NCBI GenBank assembly: GCA_045540295.1
Contig: JAZQGY010000029.1
Span: 62,001 to 126,000, forward strand
DNA length: 64,000 nucleotides
Direction of reading: 5' to 3'
Source of the DNA: SIG452 sp045540295
GTDB lineage: Bacteria; Bacillota; Clostridia; UMGS1840
The stretch's first letter is position 1. Each line of letters opens with the position of its first letter. Positions 17,599 to 26,255 of the stretch are shown piece by piece. Under the pieces are notes generated by a model. It was not told the DNA's origin. It worked only from the letters and a program-made list of their open reading frames with translations, and ran no database searches. The position numbers and the translations under genes are program-made.

Positions 17599-18294
17599 TT
17601 GAAAAAATTCTTATTATTCGATGTAGACAGAACCTTACTGGATTTTGACCGTTCTGAGGCAGAGGCAATCAAAAACACCTTAGAACATTTTTCTTTGCCG
17701 GCAAATGATGAAATCTGCAACCGTTATCCCGCTATTAATGAAATGCTGTGGGAAGAATTTGAAAAAGGAACTATTGAAAAGGCAACTATTTTATACCGCC
17801 GTTTTGATTTGTTGTTTTCGGAATTTGGCATCACCTTTGATTCCAAAGAATTTGATGTTTATTACCGTGCTGATTTATCTAAACACGCTTTTTTGATACC
17901 CGGAGCCAAAGAACTGCTTCTTTCCTTACGAAAGAAGGGGCATAAAATTTACTATGTTACCAACGGTACCCGTGGGGTACAGTATCCCAGACTGAAATCC
18001 TCCGGTTTGGATCAGTTGGCAGACGGCATCTTTTTATCTGAGGAAATCGGACATCAGAAACCGGAAAAGGCTTTTTTTGATTTGGTATTTCCCAAAATTC
18101 CCGATTTTACCTTAGCGGAAGCCATCATTATTGGGGATTCTCTTTCCTCTGATATGAAGGGCGGGATTAATGTGGGTTTGGACACCATGTGGTATAACCC
18201 TAAAAAATTGCCTAACCGCCTGAATATTCCCGTTACATACGAAGTATCTGATTTTTCACAAATAGAAGCTATTTTAGAAATGTTAGGAGAATAA
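17599..18294 (+). CDS. HAD phosphatase, YjjG-like noncanonical pyrimidine nucleotidase
   Basis: 231 residues. HAD motif I FDVDRTLLDFD (nucleophile D8), motif II in YVTNGT, lysine in GHQKPEK, and motif IV IGDSLSSDMKG. The residue pattern matches YjjG-type 5'-nucleotidases that clean up abnormal pyrimidine monophosphates; the exact substrate is inferred. The start codon is TTG, supported by GGAGG 8 nt upstream in the preceding gene's end. Confidence 0.92.
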   Translation: MKKFLLFDVDRTLLDFDRSEAEAIKNTLEHFSLPANDEICNRYPAINEMLWEEFEKGTIEKATILYRRFDLLFSEFGITFDSKEFDVYYRADLSKHAFLIPGAKELLLSLRKKGHKIYYVTNGTRGVQYPRLKSSGLDQLADGIFLSEEIGHQKPEKAFFDLVFPKIPDFTLAEAIIIGDSLSSDMKGGINVGLDTMWYNPKKLPNRLNIPVTYEVSDFSQIEAILEMLGE

Positions 18295-18297
18295 TAT

Positions 18298-19290
18298 ATG
18301 AAAAAAACAATCCAAAAAATAACCGCAATCTTTTTTGTTATCTGTCTGCTGGGGTTAACTTGTATACCCGTGTTGGCAGGAGATATCCCTGAAGCCTTGA
18401 GCTATGAGGACGATGCCAAAGTGTTTATCGGAACACTTTTGGAATTTTCAGATTCCAAAGAAGCAAACCGTTCTGATGTGAAAGAAATTACCGCACTTCC
18501 CATTTTAAAAATCAAAGGGGAGGTGGAAGTCGGAGTGGAACAAACTTACGCTGAATGTTATTTTCCCAAAGCAACACCCAAACAGGGAGCAGAATACTTT
18601 TTCGGCTGTCTTCCGGGAAATGCCGTTTATGCCTACGAAGTAGAAAGCCGTACCGATGATAAAATCACCTTACATATTACCGATGAATTTTCCGAACGGA
18701 TTCAAGACTATCTGGACGAAGGTTTATACGAAAGAGAAGAAATCGCCCGGGTGAATGTGGGCAGAAAAATTACCTTAAGCGAATACATGGGAACCAGCCG
18801 GGAACTTGCCAAAAAAGTTACTTTTTCTCTAAATGGCGTAACATATGACATTGATATCGACAAGTTTTATGAGTTTTCCGATAACGTAATGATTACGGAC
18901 GTAAAAAATACCATTCTAAAAAGAATGGGTGCTGATGATTGGGCAGAGGATATTTTATATATTACCGTAGACCACCGTCAGGATACACTCATTGACGGTT
19001 TTCCAGAAACAACTTTTGCCTGTGTCTCCCGATTTTGTGAAGTAGACCGCTATAGCCAAATGATGAGCAGACTTCCCAATTGCGATTTCACCATGACTTG
19101 GGAGGATTTAGCCAAATTATACACCTTCCTGCCGGAAGATGTGCAACGGGAACTCTATGCCAAAAACGGTGCAGCAGTTGCAGAGTCTAATGCTACTCCA
19201 ATCGTGATTGGCGTTTTGGTTGGTGCTGTAGTCGGTGGAGGAATTGGCGGTGCTGTGGGAGTAATCATAGCACGCAAAAAGAGAAAATAA
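18298..19290 (+). CDS. Exported, C-terminally anchored protein of unknown function
   Basis: 330 residues. N-terminal signal sequence (about 1-27, cleavage after VLA), a soluble extracytoplasmic region (about 28-295) without a motif I know, and a C-terminal Gly-rich transmembrane helix (about 300-325) ending in RKKRK. So the protein is probably anchored by its C terminus outside the membrane. Last gene of the run starting at the LOG gene; three bases separate it from the HAD stop. Confidence 0.78.
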   Translation: MKKTIQKITAIFFVICLLGLTCIPVLAGDIPEALSYEDDAKVFIGTLLEFSDSKEANRSDVKEITALPILKIKGEVEVGVEQTYAECYFPKATPKQGAEYFFGCLPGNAVYAYEVESRTDDKITLHITDEFSERIQDYLDEGLYEREEIARVNVGRKITLSEYMGTSRELAKKVTFSLNGVTYDIDIDKFYEFSDNVMITDVKNTILKRMGADDWAEDILYITVDHRQDTLIDGFPETTFACVSRFCEVDRYSQMMSRLPNCDFTMTWEDLAKLYTFLPEDVQRELYAKNGAAVAESNATPIVIGVLVGAVVGGGIGGAVGVIIARKKRK

Positions 19291-19299
19291 CCAAGAAAG

Positions 19300-19341
19300 A
19301 AAGTCCCGAAAGAAAATGTCTTTCGGGACTTGACTTTTTTT
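19300..19341 (+). terminator. Terminator overlapping the pheST promoter
   Basis: AAGTCCCGAAAGA / TCTTTCGGGACTT stem followed by a T-run. The -35 of the pheS promoter (TTGACT, 19330-19335) sits in the terminator tail. Confidence 0.9.
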
Positions 19342-19358
19342 AAAATAACTGTTATAAT
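19330..19358 (+). promoter_or_regulatory. pheST promoter
   Basis: TTGACT (19330-19335), 17-bp spacer, TATAAT (19353-19358). Confidence 0.85.
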
Positions 19359-19361
19359 GTT

Positions 19362-19631
19362 ACAGTATGCGAGGAAAATGTGTCAGTAGTCTGTATTTGA
19401 TTCCCAAAAGAGAAGGAAGTCATCGGCTGGAAGCTTCCGGGATAGGATAATGGATGAATTTCAGCATTGGAGTATTCTGCGAAAGTTCTGTTTTAGAATA
19501 TAAGCAGGGTGTTATGTCTCACGCCAAAAGATATTAAAAGTGCAAGGTTTTCTTTTGTAAAAAACTTTGAATTTGGGTGGTACCGCGGGTTAGCAGCTCG
19601 TCCCTTAACGGTGACGGAGCTGTTTTTTTAT
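19362..19631 (+). ncRNA. T-box leader (Phe-specific) of pheST
   Basis: The conserved T-box TGGGTGGTACCGCG is at 19574-19587, and is followed by a terminator (19590-19630: CAGCTC/GAGCTG stem plus seven Ts). A Stem I region with a TTC specifier candidate (GAATTTCAGC, about 19457-19466) fits tRNA-Phe. The TGGT bulge pairs with the ACCA end of an A73 tRNA. Uncharged tRNA-Phe should antiterminate and raise pheST. Confidence 0.93.
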
Positions 19632-19695
19632 TGCGATCCGTCCATAGCAACTTTGTTTTAAATTTATCAAAAGATATAGAAAGGATGAAAATACT

Positions 19696-20748
19696 ATGGC
19701 TGATAAAACCGTAGCATTAAAAGAAAACTTTGCTCTGGCACTATCCAATGTGACCAACATGGAAGAGCTGGAAAAAGTAAGAGTGGAATACTTGGGTAAA
19801 AAAGGATTCATCACCGAGCTTATGCAGGAAATGAAATCCTTATCTCCCGAAGAAAAGAAAACCTTCGGCCAGACTGTGAATGTGTTAAAAAATGAAGTAA
19901 ACGATGCCATCACACAAAAGAGAGAAGAATTAAAACAAAAGGAAATCGAGCTGGAAAACAGCCGTATGCCGTTATTTGACTTATCTATGCCTCCTGTTTT
20001 GGACAGAGGCTCCTATCATCCCATTACCTTAGTTCAGCGCCAGTGTGAAGAAGTATTCCGTTCTATGGGCTTTGCCATTGAAGATTACAGCGAAATTGTA
20101 ACCGACTATGAATGCTTCGAAGCATTAAACATTCCGAAAAATCATCCCGCAAGAGATATGCAGGATACTTATTATTTGGATAACGGGCAGCTGTTAAAAT
20201 CCCATACCTCTGCGGCACAGAATGCAATTTATAAAAAATATAAAGATGCCTTAATCAACGAAGGAAAACCTATCAAAGCAATTTTCCCCGGCAGATGTTT
20301 TAGAAATGAAGCAACTGATGCTTGCCACGAAAACACCTTCTTCCAGATGGAAGGGGTTATGGTGGATAAAAACATTTCCATTTCCAATTTGATTTTCTTT
20401 ATGAAAACCATGTTATCCGAAGTGTTCCAAAAAGACATCAAAGTGCGTCTTCGTCCCGGCTTTTTCCCCTTTGTGGAACCCGGCTTTGAACTGGATATCA
20501 GCTGCTTAATCTGCGGTGGTGAAGGCTGTCCCTCCTGTAAGCATAGCGGGTGGTTGGAATTATGTCCTTGCGGTATGATTCATCCCGAAGTGTTGAAAGC
20601 AGGCGGTATTGACCCCGAAGAATACACCGGTTTTGCATTTGGCTTAGGTTTGACCCGTCTTGCTATGATGAAATACGGCGTCAAAGATATCCGTGATTTA
20701 AACAGCGGCAGCTTAAAAGCACTGTCTCAGTTTACCGACGATAAATAA
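19696..20748 (+). CDS. pheS: Phenylalanyl-tRNA synthetase alpha subunit
   Basis: Catalytic subunit of the alpha2beta2 synthetase. 350 residues: an N-terminal coiled coil (about 1-95), then the class II core, with motif 2 FRNEATDACHENTFFQ and motif 3 GFAFGLGLTRLAMM. A Cys-rich stretch (CLICGGEGCPSCKHSG and CPCG, about 262-290) resembles a zinc knuckle; related Cys patterns occur in other firmicute PheS. Start preceded by AGAAAGGATG. Controlled by the T-box upstream; pheT follows after 18 bp. Confidence 0.97.
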   Translation: MADKTVALKENFALALSNVTNMEELEKVRVEYLGKKGFITELMQEMKSLSPEEKKTFGQTVNVLKNEVNDAITQKREELKQKEIELENSRMPLFDLSMPPVLDRGSYHPITLVQRQCEEVFRSMGFAIEDYSEIVTDYECFEALNIPKNHPARDMQDTYYLDNGQLLKSHTSAAQNAIYKKYKDALINEGKPIKAIFPGRCFRNEATDACHENTFFQMEGVMVDKNISISNLIFFMKTMLSEVFQKDIKVRLRPGFFPFVEPGFELDISCLICGGEGCPSCKHSGWLELCPCGMIHPEVLKAGGIDPEEYTGFAFGLGLTRLAMMKYGVKDIRDLNSGSLKALSQFTDDK

Positions 20749-20766
20749 GAAAGGGGAGCGAAGAGA

Positions 20767-23139
20767 ATGATTTTATCAATGAACTGGATTTCGGACTTTG
20801 TTGACTTGTCCGGACTGGATAAATTAGACTTAATTGCAAAATTTTCGTTATCCACTGCAGAAGTGGAAAATGACATCTATCAGAAAGGCTCCGACCTTTC
20901 CGGCATCGTGGTAGCGGAAATTAAATCCGTAGAAGAACATCCTGAATCTAAAAAACTGCATTTGTTAAAAGTGGATATCGGAGAAGAGGACTTAGTGGAT
21001 GTGGTTTGCGGTGCTCCCAATGTGCGGGTTGGCATGAAAACTGCATTTGCAAAATTGGGTGCCCAGATTGGCGATATCACCATCGCCCCCAGAAAACTGG
21101 CAGGCTACACTTCCAACGGGATGTGCTGCTCCGAAAAAGAATTGGGCTTAAGTGACGAAAATGCCGGTATTATGGATATTACCGAAGACGTTGCATTAGG
21201 CACCGATTTGAAAGAACTCTATCAGATTGACGATATTATCTTTGAAGTAGACAACAAATCCTTAACCAACCGTCCTGACCTTTGGGGTCATTACGGTATT
21301 GCCCGTGAGTTTGCGGCAATTGCAGGCAGAGAATTAAAACCCCTGCCGGTTGTGGATTTAGAAGCCTACAACAACCTGCCCAAAGTGGACTTAAAAATTG
21401 AAGACCCTTTGTGTCAGAGATATTCCTGTCTGCAGTTTGGCAACATTTCTAAACACGTAAGCCCCATGAATATGAGAATCCGTTTATTCTATTGCGGAAT
21501 GAGAGGCTTAAATTTCTTAGCAGACTTAACCAACTATCTGATGCTGGAAATGGGTCAGCCGATGCACGCGTTTGACTCCCGCAAAGTGGAAAAAATCCGT
21601 GTAAAACGTTTTGATAAACCCTTTAAATTCCAGACCTTGGACGGTGTAGAACGGGATATTGACGAAGAAACCTTAATGATTTGCAACGATAACACTCCTG
21701 TTGCCATTGCAGGCATTATGGGTGGGCTGGATTCCGAAATTGTAGAATCTACCTCCACTTTAACCTTAGAATCTGCAACCTTTGATGCAACCTCTATCCG
21801 CAAATCCACCGTTCGTCTGGCACACCGTACCGACGCTTCTATGCGTTACGAAAAGTGCTTAGACCCCGAAATGACCACTGTTGCTATCGCCCGTTTTGTA
21901 AAACTGTTAACCGAAATTGACCCCGAAGCTACCGTGGTTTCTTCCTTAACCGATGAATACCCCTACCATTATGAAACTGTAAGCTTAAGCTTTGACAAAG
22001 CTTTTGTGGATAAATACACCGGTATCAATATCGATCATGCAACCATCGAAAAGACCTTGAAAGCTTTGGGATTTGGCGTGGATGTTGTCGGAGATACTTT
22101 CTCTGTAACTGTTCCTTCCTGGCGTGCAACCAAGGATGTTACCATGAAGGCAGACATCATCGAAGAAATCACCCGTATCTACGGCTATGATAATTTCGAT
22201 ATCAACACGGCTTCCGTGCCGTTGTATCCGGTAAGAGCTGCACAGGAAAAGAGCGACGAAGACCGCATCAAAGATATTTTGGTAAAACGCTATTCCATGC
22301 ATGAGCTTCATTCCTATGTGTGGGCATATTACGATGAATATAAAGCGTTGGGACTGGAAGTGGAAGACAACATCAATTTAGTTAGCTCCGTAAATCCCAA
22401 TATTAAAACTATTCGTAAATCTATCATTCCCACTCAGCTGTGTCAGGTGAAATATAACACCGCCTATGCTCCCGATTTTAAAGTATTTGAAATTGGCAGA
22501 GTGGTGGAAGGCTTAAAAGAAGACGGTTTATGTAACGAGCGTAAAAAACTTTGTATCACCCTGTATTCCAAAACCCGTGATATGGAAACCCTCTATTTTG
22601 AACTGCGTGATATTTTAGCCGTGGTTACCGATGACTTAAAACACGAAAGTTTAACCTTCAAAATCAAGGAAGCTACCCATTCCTATCAGCATCCCAAAAA
22701 CTTAAATGCTATCTTCTGTGACGGCAAAGAACTGGGTGAAATCGGTATTGTCAATCCCGTTGTTTCCAAAAAGATTGATAAAAAGGCAAATATCGTGTAT
22801 GCAGAAATTGATGTGACTGATTTTTCTGATATTACGAATAAAAGCATTTTTTATCAGGAAACTTCCCGATTCCCGGAAATTGAAATTGACCTGTCTTTTG
22901 TTTCCGAAACTTATCAGCCCATTGCGGATGCCATTGCCAATGCAAACTGTCCGCTGATTAAGAATGTGAAGGTAGTTGGTACCTATACCGACGATGCAGG
23001 AAAATCTATCACTCTGCGCGTTACCTTCTCACATCCGGAACGCACCTTAACGAAAGAAGAAGTGCTTCAGGTGGTAAACGGTATCGTTGCAGAATTGGAT
23101 GCCAAAGATATCAAACTGAAAAACGGTTTGCCAATGTAA
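20767..23139 (+). CDS. pheT: Phenylalanyl-tRNA synthetase beta subunit
   Basis: 790 residues, full length. Domain order: N-terminal tRNA-binding EMAP-like domain (about 40-150), B3/B4 editing domain (about 205-400), B5 domain (about 410-480), catalytic-like core, and a C-terminal ferredoxin-fold anticodon-binding domain (about 700-790). RBS AAAGGGGAG precedes the ATG. Encoded in the T-box operon with pheS and closed by a strong hairpin. Confidence 0.97.
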   Translation: MILSMNWISDFVDLSGLDKLDLIAKFSLSTAEVENDIYQKGSDLSGIVVAEIKSVEEHPESKKLHLLKVDIGEEDLVDVVCGAPNVRVGMKTAFAKLGAQIGDITIAPRKLAGYTSNGMCCSEKELGLSDENAGIMDITEDVALGTDLKELYQIDDIIFEVDNKSLTNRPDLWGHYGIAREFAAIAGRELKPLPVVDLEAYNNLPKVDLKIEDPLCQRYSCLQFGNISKHVSPMNMRIRLFYCGMRGLNFLADLTNYLMLEMGQPMHAFDSRKVEKIRVKRFDKPFKFQTLDGVERDIDEETLMICNDNTPVAIAGIMGGLDSEIVESTSTLTLESATFDATSIRKSTVRLAHRTDASMRYEKCLDPEMTTVAIARFVKLLTEIDPEATVVSSLTDEYPYHYETVSLSFDKAFVDKYTGINIDHATIEKTLKALGFGVDVVGDTFSVTVPSWRATKDVTMKADIIEEITRIYGYDNFDINTASVPLYPVRAAQEKSDEDRIKDILVKRYSMHELHSYVWAYYDEYKALGLEVEDNINLVSSVNPNIKTIRKSIIPTQLCQVKYNTAYAPDFKVFEIGRVVEGLKEDGLCNERKKLCITLYSKTRDMETLYFELRDILAVVTDDLKHESLTFKIKEATHSYQHPKNLNAIFCDGKELGEIGIVNPVVSKKIDKKANIVYAEIDVTDFSDITNKSIFYQETSRFPEIEIDLSFVSETYQPIADAIANANCPLIKNVKVVGTYTDDAGKSITLRVTFSHPERTLTKEEVLQVVNGIVAELDAKDIKLKNGLPM

Positions 23140-23152
23140 CTTTTCACACAAT

Positions 23153-23198
23153 AAAAAAGCTGAAACCAGATTCAAATAATTTGGTTTCAGCTTTTTTT
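23153..23198. terminator. Terminator after pheT (bidirectional with pyk)
   Basis: AAAAGCTGAAACCA / TGGTTTCAGCTTTT with T-run; lies between convergent pheT and pyk. Confidence 0.9.
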
Positions 23199-23271
23199 GT
23201 GCGACATAGTTTAATGATGCCCAGAACCTAGGAATACGCTTTTGTTAAATTGAATGTCCGATATTAAAAAT

Positions 23272-24681
23272 TTATTTTACAGTAATGACACGAAGCGTGT
23301 TTGCACTTTCGCCCAAGGGGATTCCTGCTGCAATTACCGCAACATCATTTTTTGTGATATAGTTTGCCTCGTGTACACATTTAATTGCGTGGGTAAAGAG
23401 GGCGTCAGAATTACCTTGTACTTCCGATTTCACAGGATACACGCCCCAGGAAAGAGCCAGTTTTCTGTAAGTCTTTTCGTTGGGGGTGGTTGCCACAATC
23501 GGCATGTTGGGACGAAATTTAGACACCATTCTTGCAGTCTGTCCGGATTTGGTTACCACGATAATTACTCTTGCATTTAAGTCATGAGCGGTGGTGCAGG
23601 CTGCATGAGAAATTGCATCCTGAATGGTGGGAGCAGACAACGTACTCATAGCAAACCGTTTCTTGTAGTCAATATCCATTTCTGCACTTCTTGCAATACG
23701 TGACATTGCTTTTACCGCTTCCACCGGATATTTTCCCACTGCAGTTTCTCCGGATAGCATAATGGCGCTGGTACCGTCGTACACAGCATTTGCAACGTCG
23801 GAGGTTTCTGCACGGGTAGGACGGGGGTTGGAAATCATGGATTCCAACATCTGAGTTGCGGTAATAACACGTTTTCCTGCACTATAGCATTTTTTAATGA
23901 GCATTTTCTGGATGGTGGGAAGTTCTTCAAAGTCAATTTCCACACCCATATCCCCACGTGCAACCATAATGCCGCTGGATACGGTCAAGATATCGTCAAT
24001 ATTGTTCACACCTTCGCGGTTTTCGATTTTTGCAATGATTTCAATTTCTTCACCGCCGTTGGCATCCAAGAATTTTCTCATGGAAGCAATATCGTCTGCA
24101 CGGCGTGCAAAGGATGCGGCAATATAGTCAAAATCATTTTTGATACCAAAGAGCAAATCTTCCTTGTCCACATCATCCATATAAGGCATATATAATTCAA
24201 TGCCGGGAAGATTCATACTCTTTCTGTCGCTTAAGGGACCGCCGGTCAATACACGGCAGATGATGTCAGTATCTTTAATTTTTTCCACAACCATTTCGAT
24301 GTTGCCGTCGTCTAACAGAATTTTGTTACCAACTGTTAAATCAAAGGGGAGCTTCTTGTAAGTGATGGAAACGATGGATTCATTTCCCACAACCTCTTTG
24401 GTGGTCAGCGTAAAGGCTTGTCCTTCTTTTAAAATAACTTTTCCGTTTTCAAAGGTTCTGATGCGCACTTCCGGTCCCTTGGTATCTAACAGCATGGCAA
24501 CAGGAAGCCCCATTTCGTCACGGACTTTTTTAAACATATCAATCCGCTTCTGATGGCTTTCATAATCCCCGTGAGAGAAGTTGAATCGGGCGGTATTCAT
24601 TCCTGCCAACATCATTTGGCGGAGTACGTTTTCGTCATCGGTAGCAGGACCTAAGGTACAAACAATTTTTGTTTTTCTCAT
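23272..24681 (-). CDS. pyk: Pyruvate kinase
   Basis: Last ATP-forming step of glycolysis: PEP plus ADP to pyruvate. 469 residues, which is the short form without the extra C-terminal PEP-utilizer domain common in bacilli. Motifs: N-terminal KIVCTLGPA, nucleotide/metal site NFSHGD, AKIENREG, VARGDMGVEI and TATQMLESM; C-terminal allosteric domain from about 350. Own promoter upstream on the minus strand. Confidence 0.97.
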   Translation of the reverse strand: MRKTKIVCTLGPATDDENVLRQMMLAGMNTARFNFSHGDYESHQKRIDMFKKVRDEMGLPVAMLLDTKGPEVRIRTFENGKVILKEGQAFTLTTKEVVGNESIVSITYKKLPFDLTVGNKILLDDGNIEMVVEKIKDTDIICRVLTGGPLSDRKSMNLPGIELYMPYMDDVDKEDLLFGIKNDFDYIAASFARRADDIASMRKFLDANGGEEIEIIAKIENREGVNNIDDILTVSSGIMVARGDMGVEIDFEELPTIQKMLIKKCYSAGKRVITATQMLESMISNPRPTRAETSDVANAVYDGTSAIMLSGETAVGKYPVEAVKAMSRIARSAEMDIDYKKRFAMSTLSAPTIQDAISHAACTTAHDLNARVIIVVTKSGQTARMVSKFRPNMPIVATTPNEKTYRKLALSWGVYPVKSEVQGNSDALFTHAIKCVHEANYITKNDVAVIAAGIPLGESANTLRVITVK

Positions 24682-24726
24682 GGTGTATACTCCTATATCG
24701 TTTAAAAAAATATCATCTTATTTTAT

Positions 24727-24755
24727 AGTATAACACAAGAAAAACTGTTTGTCAT
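24727..24755 (-). promoter_or_regulatory. pyk promoter
   Basis: On the minus strand: ATGACA (24755-24750), 17-bp spacer, TATACT (24732-24727), about 45 bp before pyk. Confidence 0.7.
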
Positions 24756-24787
24756 CATCTTTTTTAAATTTTTTTGAATTTGTTTTT

Positions 24788-25315
24788 TCAGGTTAGAAGA
24801 GGTGGGGCATCCTCTTCTAAGATCAATGTGCCGTATTCTTTGAGCACACCTTCCATCAAAAGAGGATTTTCCACTGTGCTTCCCAAGTCACATAAGACTA
24901 ACTGGATTTTTGAAAGTGCCATTCGGTCAACGGATGATATTGCCAGATAGTATTCTCCGTTCATTAGATAAATTGCGATTTGTCCTTTCACATACTGTTT
25001 AGCCATTCTTCCGGCATAAAGAGCTTCTTCTGATTCAGAAAAAGAGGTGATTACCAGATTGTTTTCGCATTTTTTTTGCTTTTTAAAATCGGTTTTCGTG
25101 AGGAAAATTTCACAGCCGTCTTGCTTTGACGGCACCAGTTCCAGAACGATTGCCTGGTTGAGGATAGAAAAGCGGAATTCGTTTTCCAGTGCTCCCAGCA
25201 GTTCCCACATTAACCGAGAGGATTCTTCCGGTGCACTTTGCGCATTCATCGTTAGCATTTCCGTACAGGATAACGTGATTTTTACCTGATTTTCATCAAT
25301 TTTTTCAATTTTCAC
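24788..25315 (-). CDS. mecA: MecA-like ClpC adaptor protein
   Basis: MecA targets proteins to the ClpCP protease. About 175 residues from the GTG start at 25315, shorter than the ~218 of B. subtilis MecA. The N terminus (V/M-KIEKIDENQVKITLSC) matches the family's substrate-binding end, and the C-terminal alpha/beta ClpC-binding half (about 90-165) has the expected SSVDRMALSKI...YG pattern. The GTG is chosen because AGGAG lies 9 nt upstream; the open frame continues to an ATG at 25357, but that places the ribosome site inside the gene. Weak similarity means the target is unknown. Confidence 0.72.
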   Translation of the reverse strand: MKIEKIDENQVKITLSCTEMLTMNAQSAPEESSRLMWELLGALENEFRFSILNQAIVLELVPSKQDGCEIFLTKTDFKKQKKCENNLVITSFSESEEALYAGRMAKQYVKGQIAIYLMNGEYYLAISSVDRMALSKIQLVLCDLGSTVENPLLMEGVLKEYGTLILEEDAPPLLT

Positions 25316-25492
25316 ACCTTCCATCTCCTTTTTGGAGTTTGTTTGAGCGCTTGTCATAGAAATACAGGCTCTTCCTTATTATAACGGATTTTATACCAAA
25401 AAGATAGACAAAGATTTTTCCAAATTCTCTTTTTTGGATGGTAATAGAAGGAAATGCTTTTTTTACACTTTTTGTATTTTGTGTGAAGCATC

Positions 25493-25520
25493 TTGCCTTT
25501 TTTTAAATATATGCTATAAT
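25493..25520 (+). promoter_or_regulatory. Two-component operon promoter
   Basis: TTGCCT (25493-25498), 16-bp spacer, TATAAT (25515-25520), 33 bp before the response regulator. Confidence 0.72.
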
Positions 25521-25553
25521 ATTTCTAAACACGAAACCAAATGAGGTGACACT

Positions 25554-26225
25554 ATGAACCAACCTACCATACTGATTGTAGATGATGAAGAACGTATTCG
25601 CAAGGTGCTCTTTGATTACTTTACCAAACAGAATTATCAAGTGAAGCTGGCAAAAAATGGGGAAGAAGCCATCGATGTTTTTTATGCCAACAAGATTGAT
25701 TTGGTTATTTTAGATATTATGATGCCGGTGATGGATGGCTACGAAACTTTGAAAGAGCTTCGGAAAATTTCCAATGTTCCCGTGATGATTTTATCTGCAA
25801 AATCGGAAGAGTATGACATTTTAAAAGGATACGAACTGTATGCAGACGAATATGTAGCAAAACCTTTTAATTTAAAAATCCTTTCTGCCCGTGTAGAAGC
25901 ACTTTTGCGTCGCAGTAACGGATTGTCTGAAGAAGTTGTCCTCGGAGATTTAAGTTACAATAAGTCTACTTATGAAGTCACAGTAAAAGGGGAAAAAGTG
26001 GACTTAACCAACAAGGAATTTGAGCTGCTCGGATATCTTATTTTAAACAAAGGAATCGTGTTGTCCCGTGATGACATTTTAAATAATGTGTGGCATTATG
26101 ATTATTTTGGTGATGTAAGAACCATTGATACACATATTAAAAAATTAAGAGCTAAACTTTTAGATTGCGGGACTTATATTCAAACGGTGCGAAGCGTTGG
26201 ATATAAATTTGACGCTTCTATATAA
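25554..26225 (+). CDS. OmpR/PhoB-family response regulator
   Basis: 223 residues: receiver domain (1-120) with acidic pocket D10 D11, phosphoacceptor D54 (LVILDIMMP) and the switch lysine in AKPF; C-terminal winged-helix DNA-binding domain (about 130-220) with LTNKEFELLGYLI and RTIDTHIKKLRAKL. RBS GAGGTGAC precedes the ATG. Paired with the histidine kinase 30 bp downstream. The closest architecture I recognise is the VanR type, but the signal and targets are unknown. Confidence 0.95.
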   Translation: MNQPTILIVDDEERIRKVLFDYFTKQNYQVKLAKNGEEAIDVFYANKIDLVILDIMMPVMDGYETLKELRKISNVPVMILSAKSEEYDILKGYELYADEYVAKPFNLKILSARVEALLRRSNGLSEEVVLGDLSYNKSTYEVTVKGEKVDLTNKEFELLGYLILNKGIVLSRDDILNNVWHYDYFGDVRTIDTHIKKLRAKLLDCGTYIQTVRSVGYKFDASI

Positions 26226-26255
26226 AAACAACAGAGAGGAAACGGTATATCTTTT

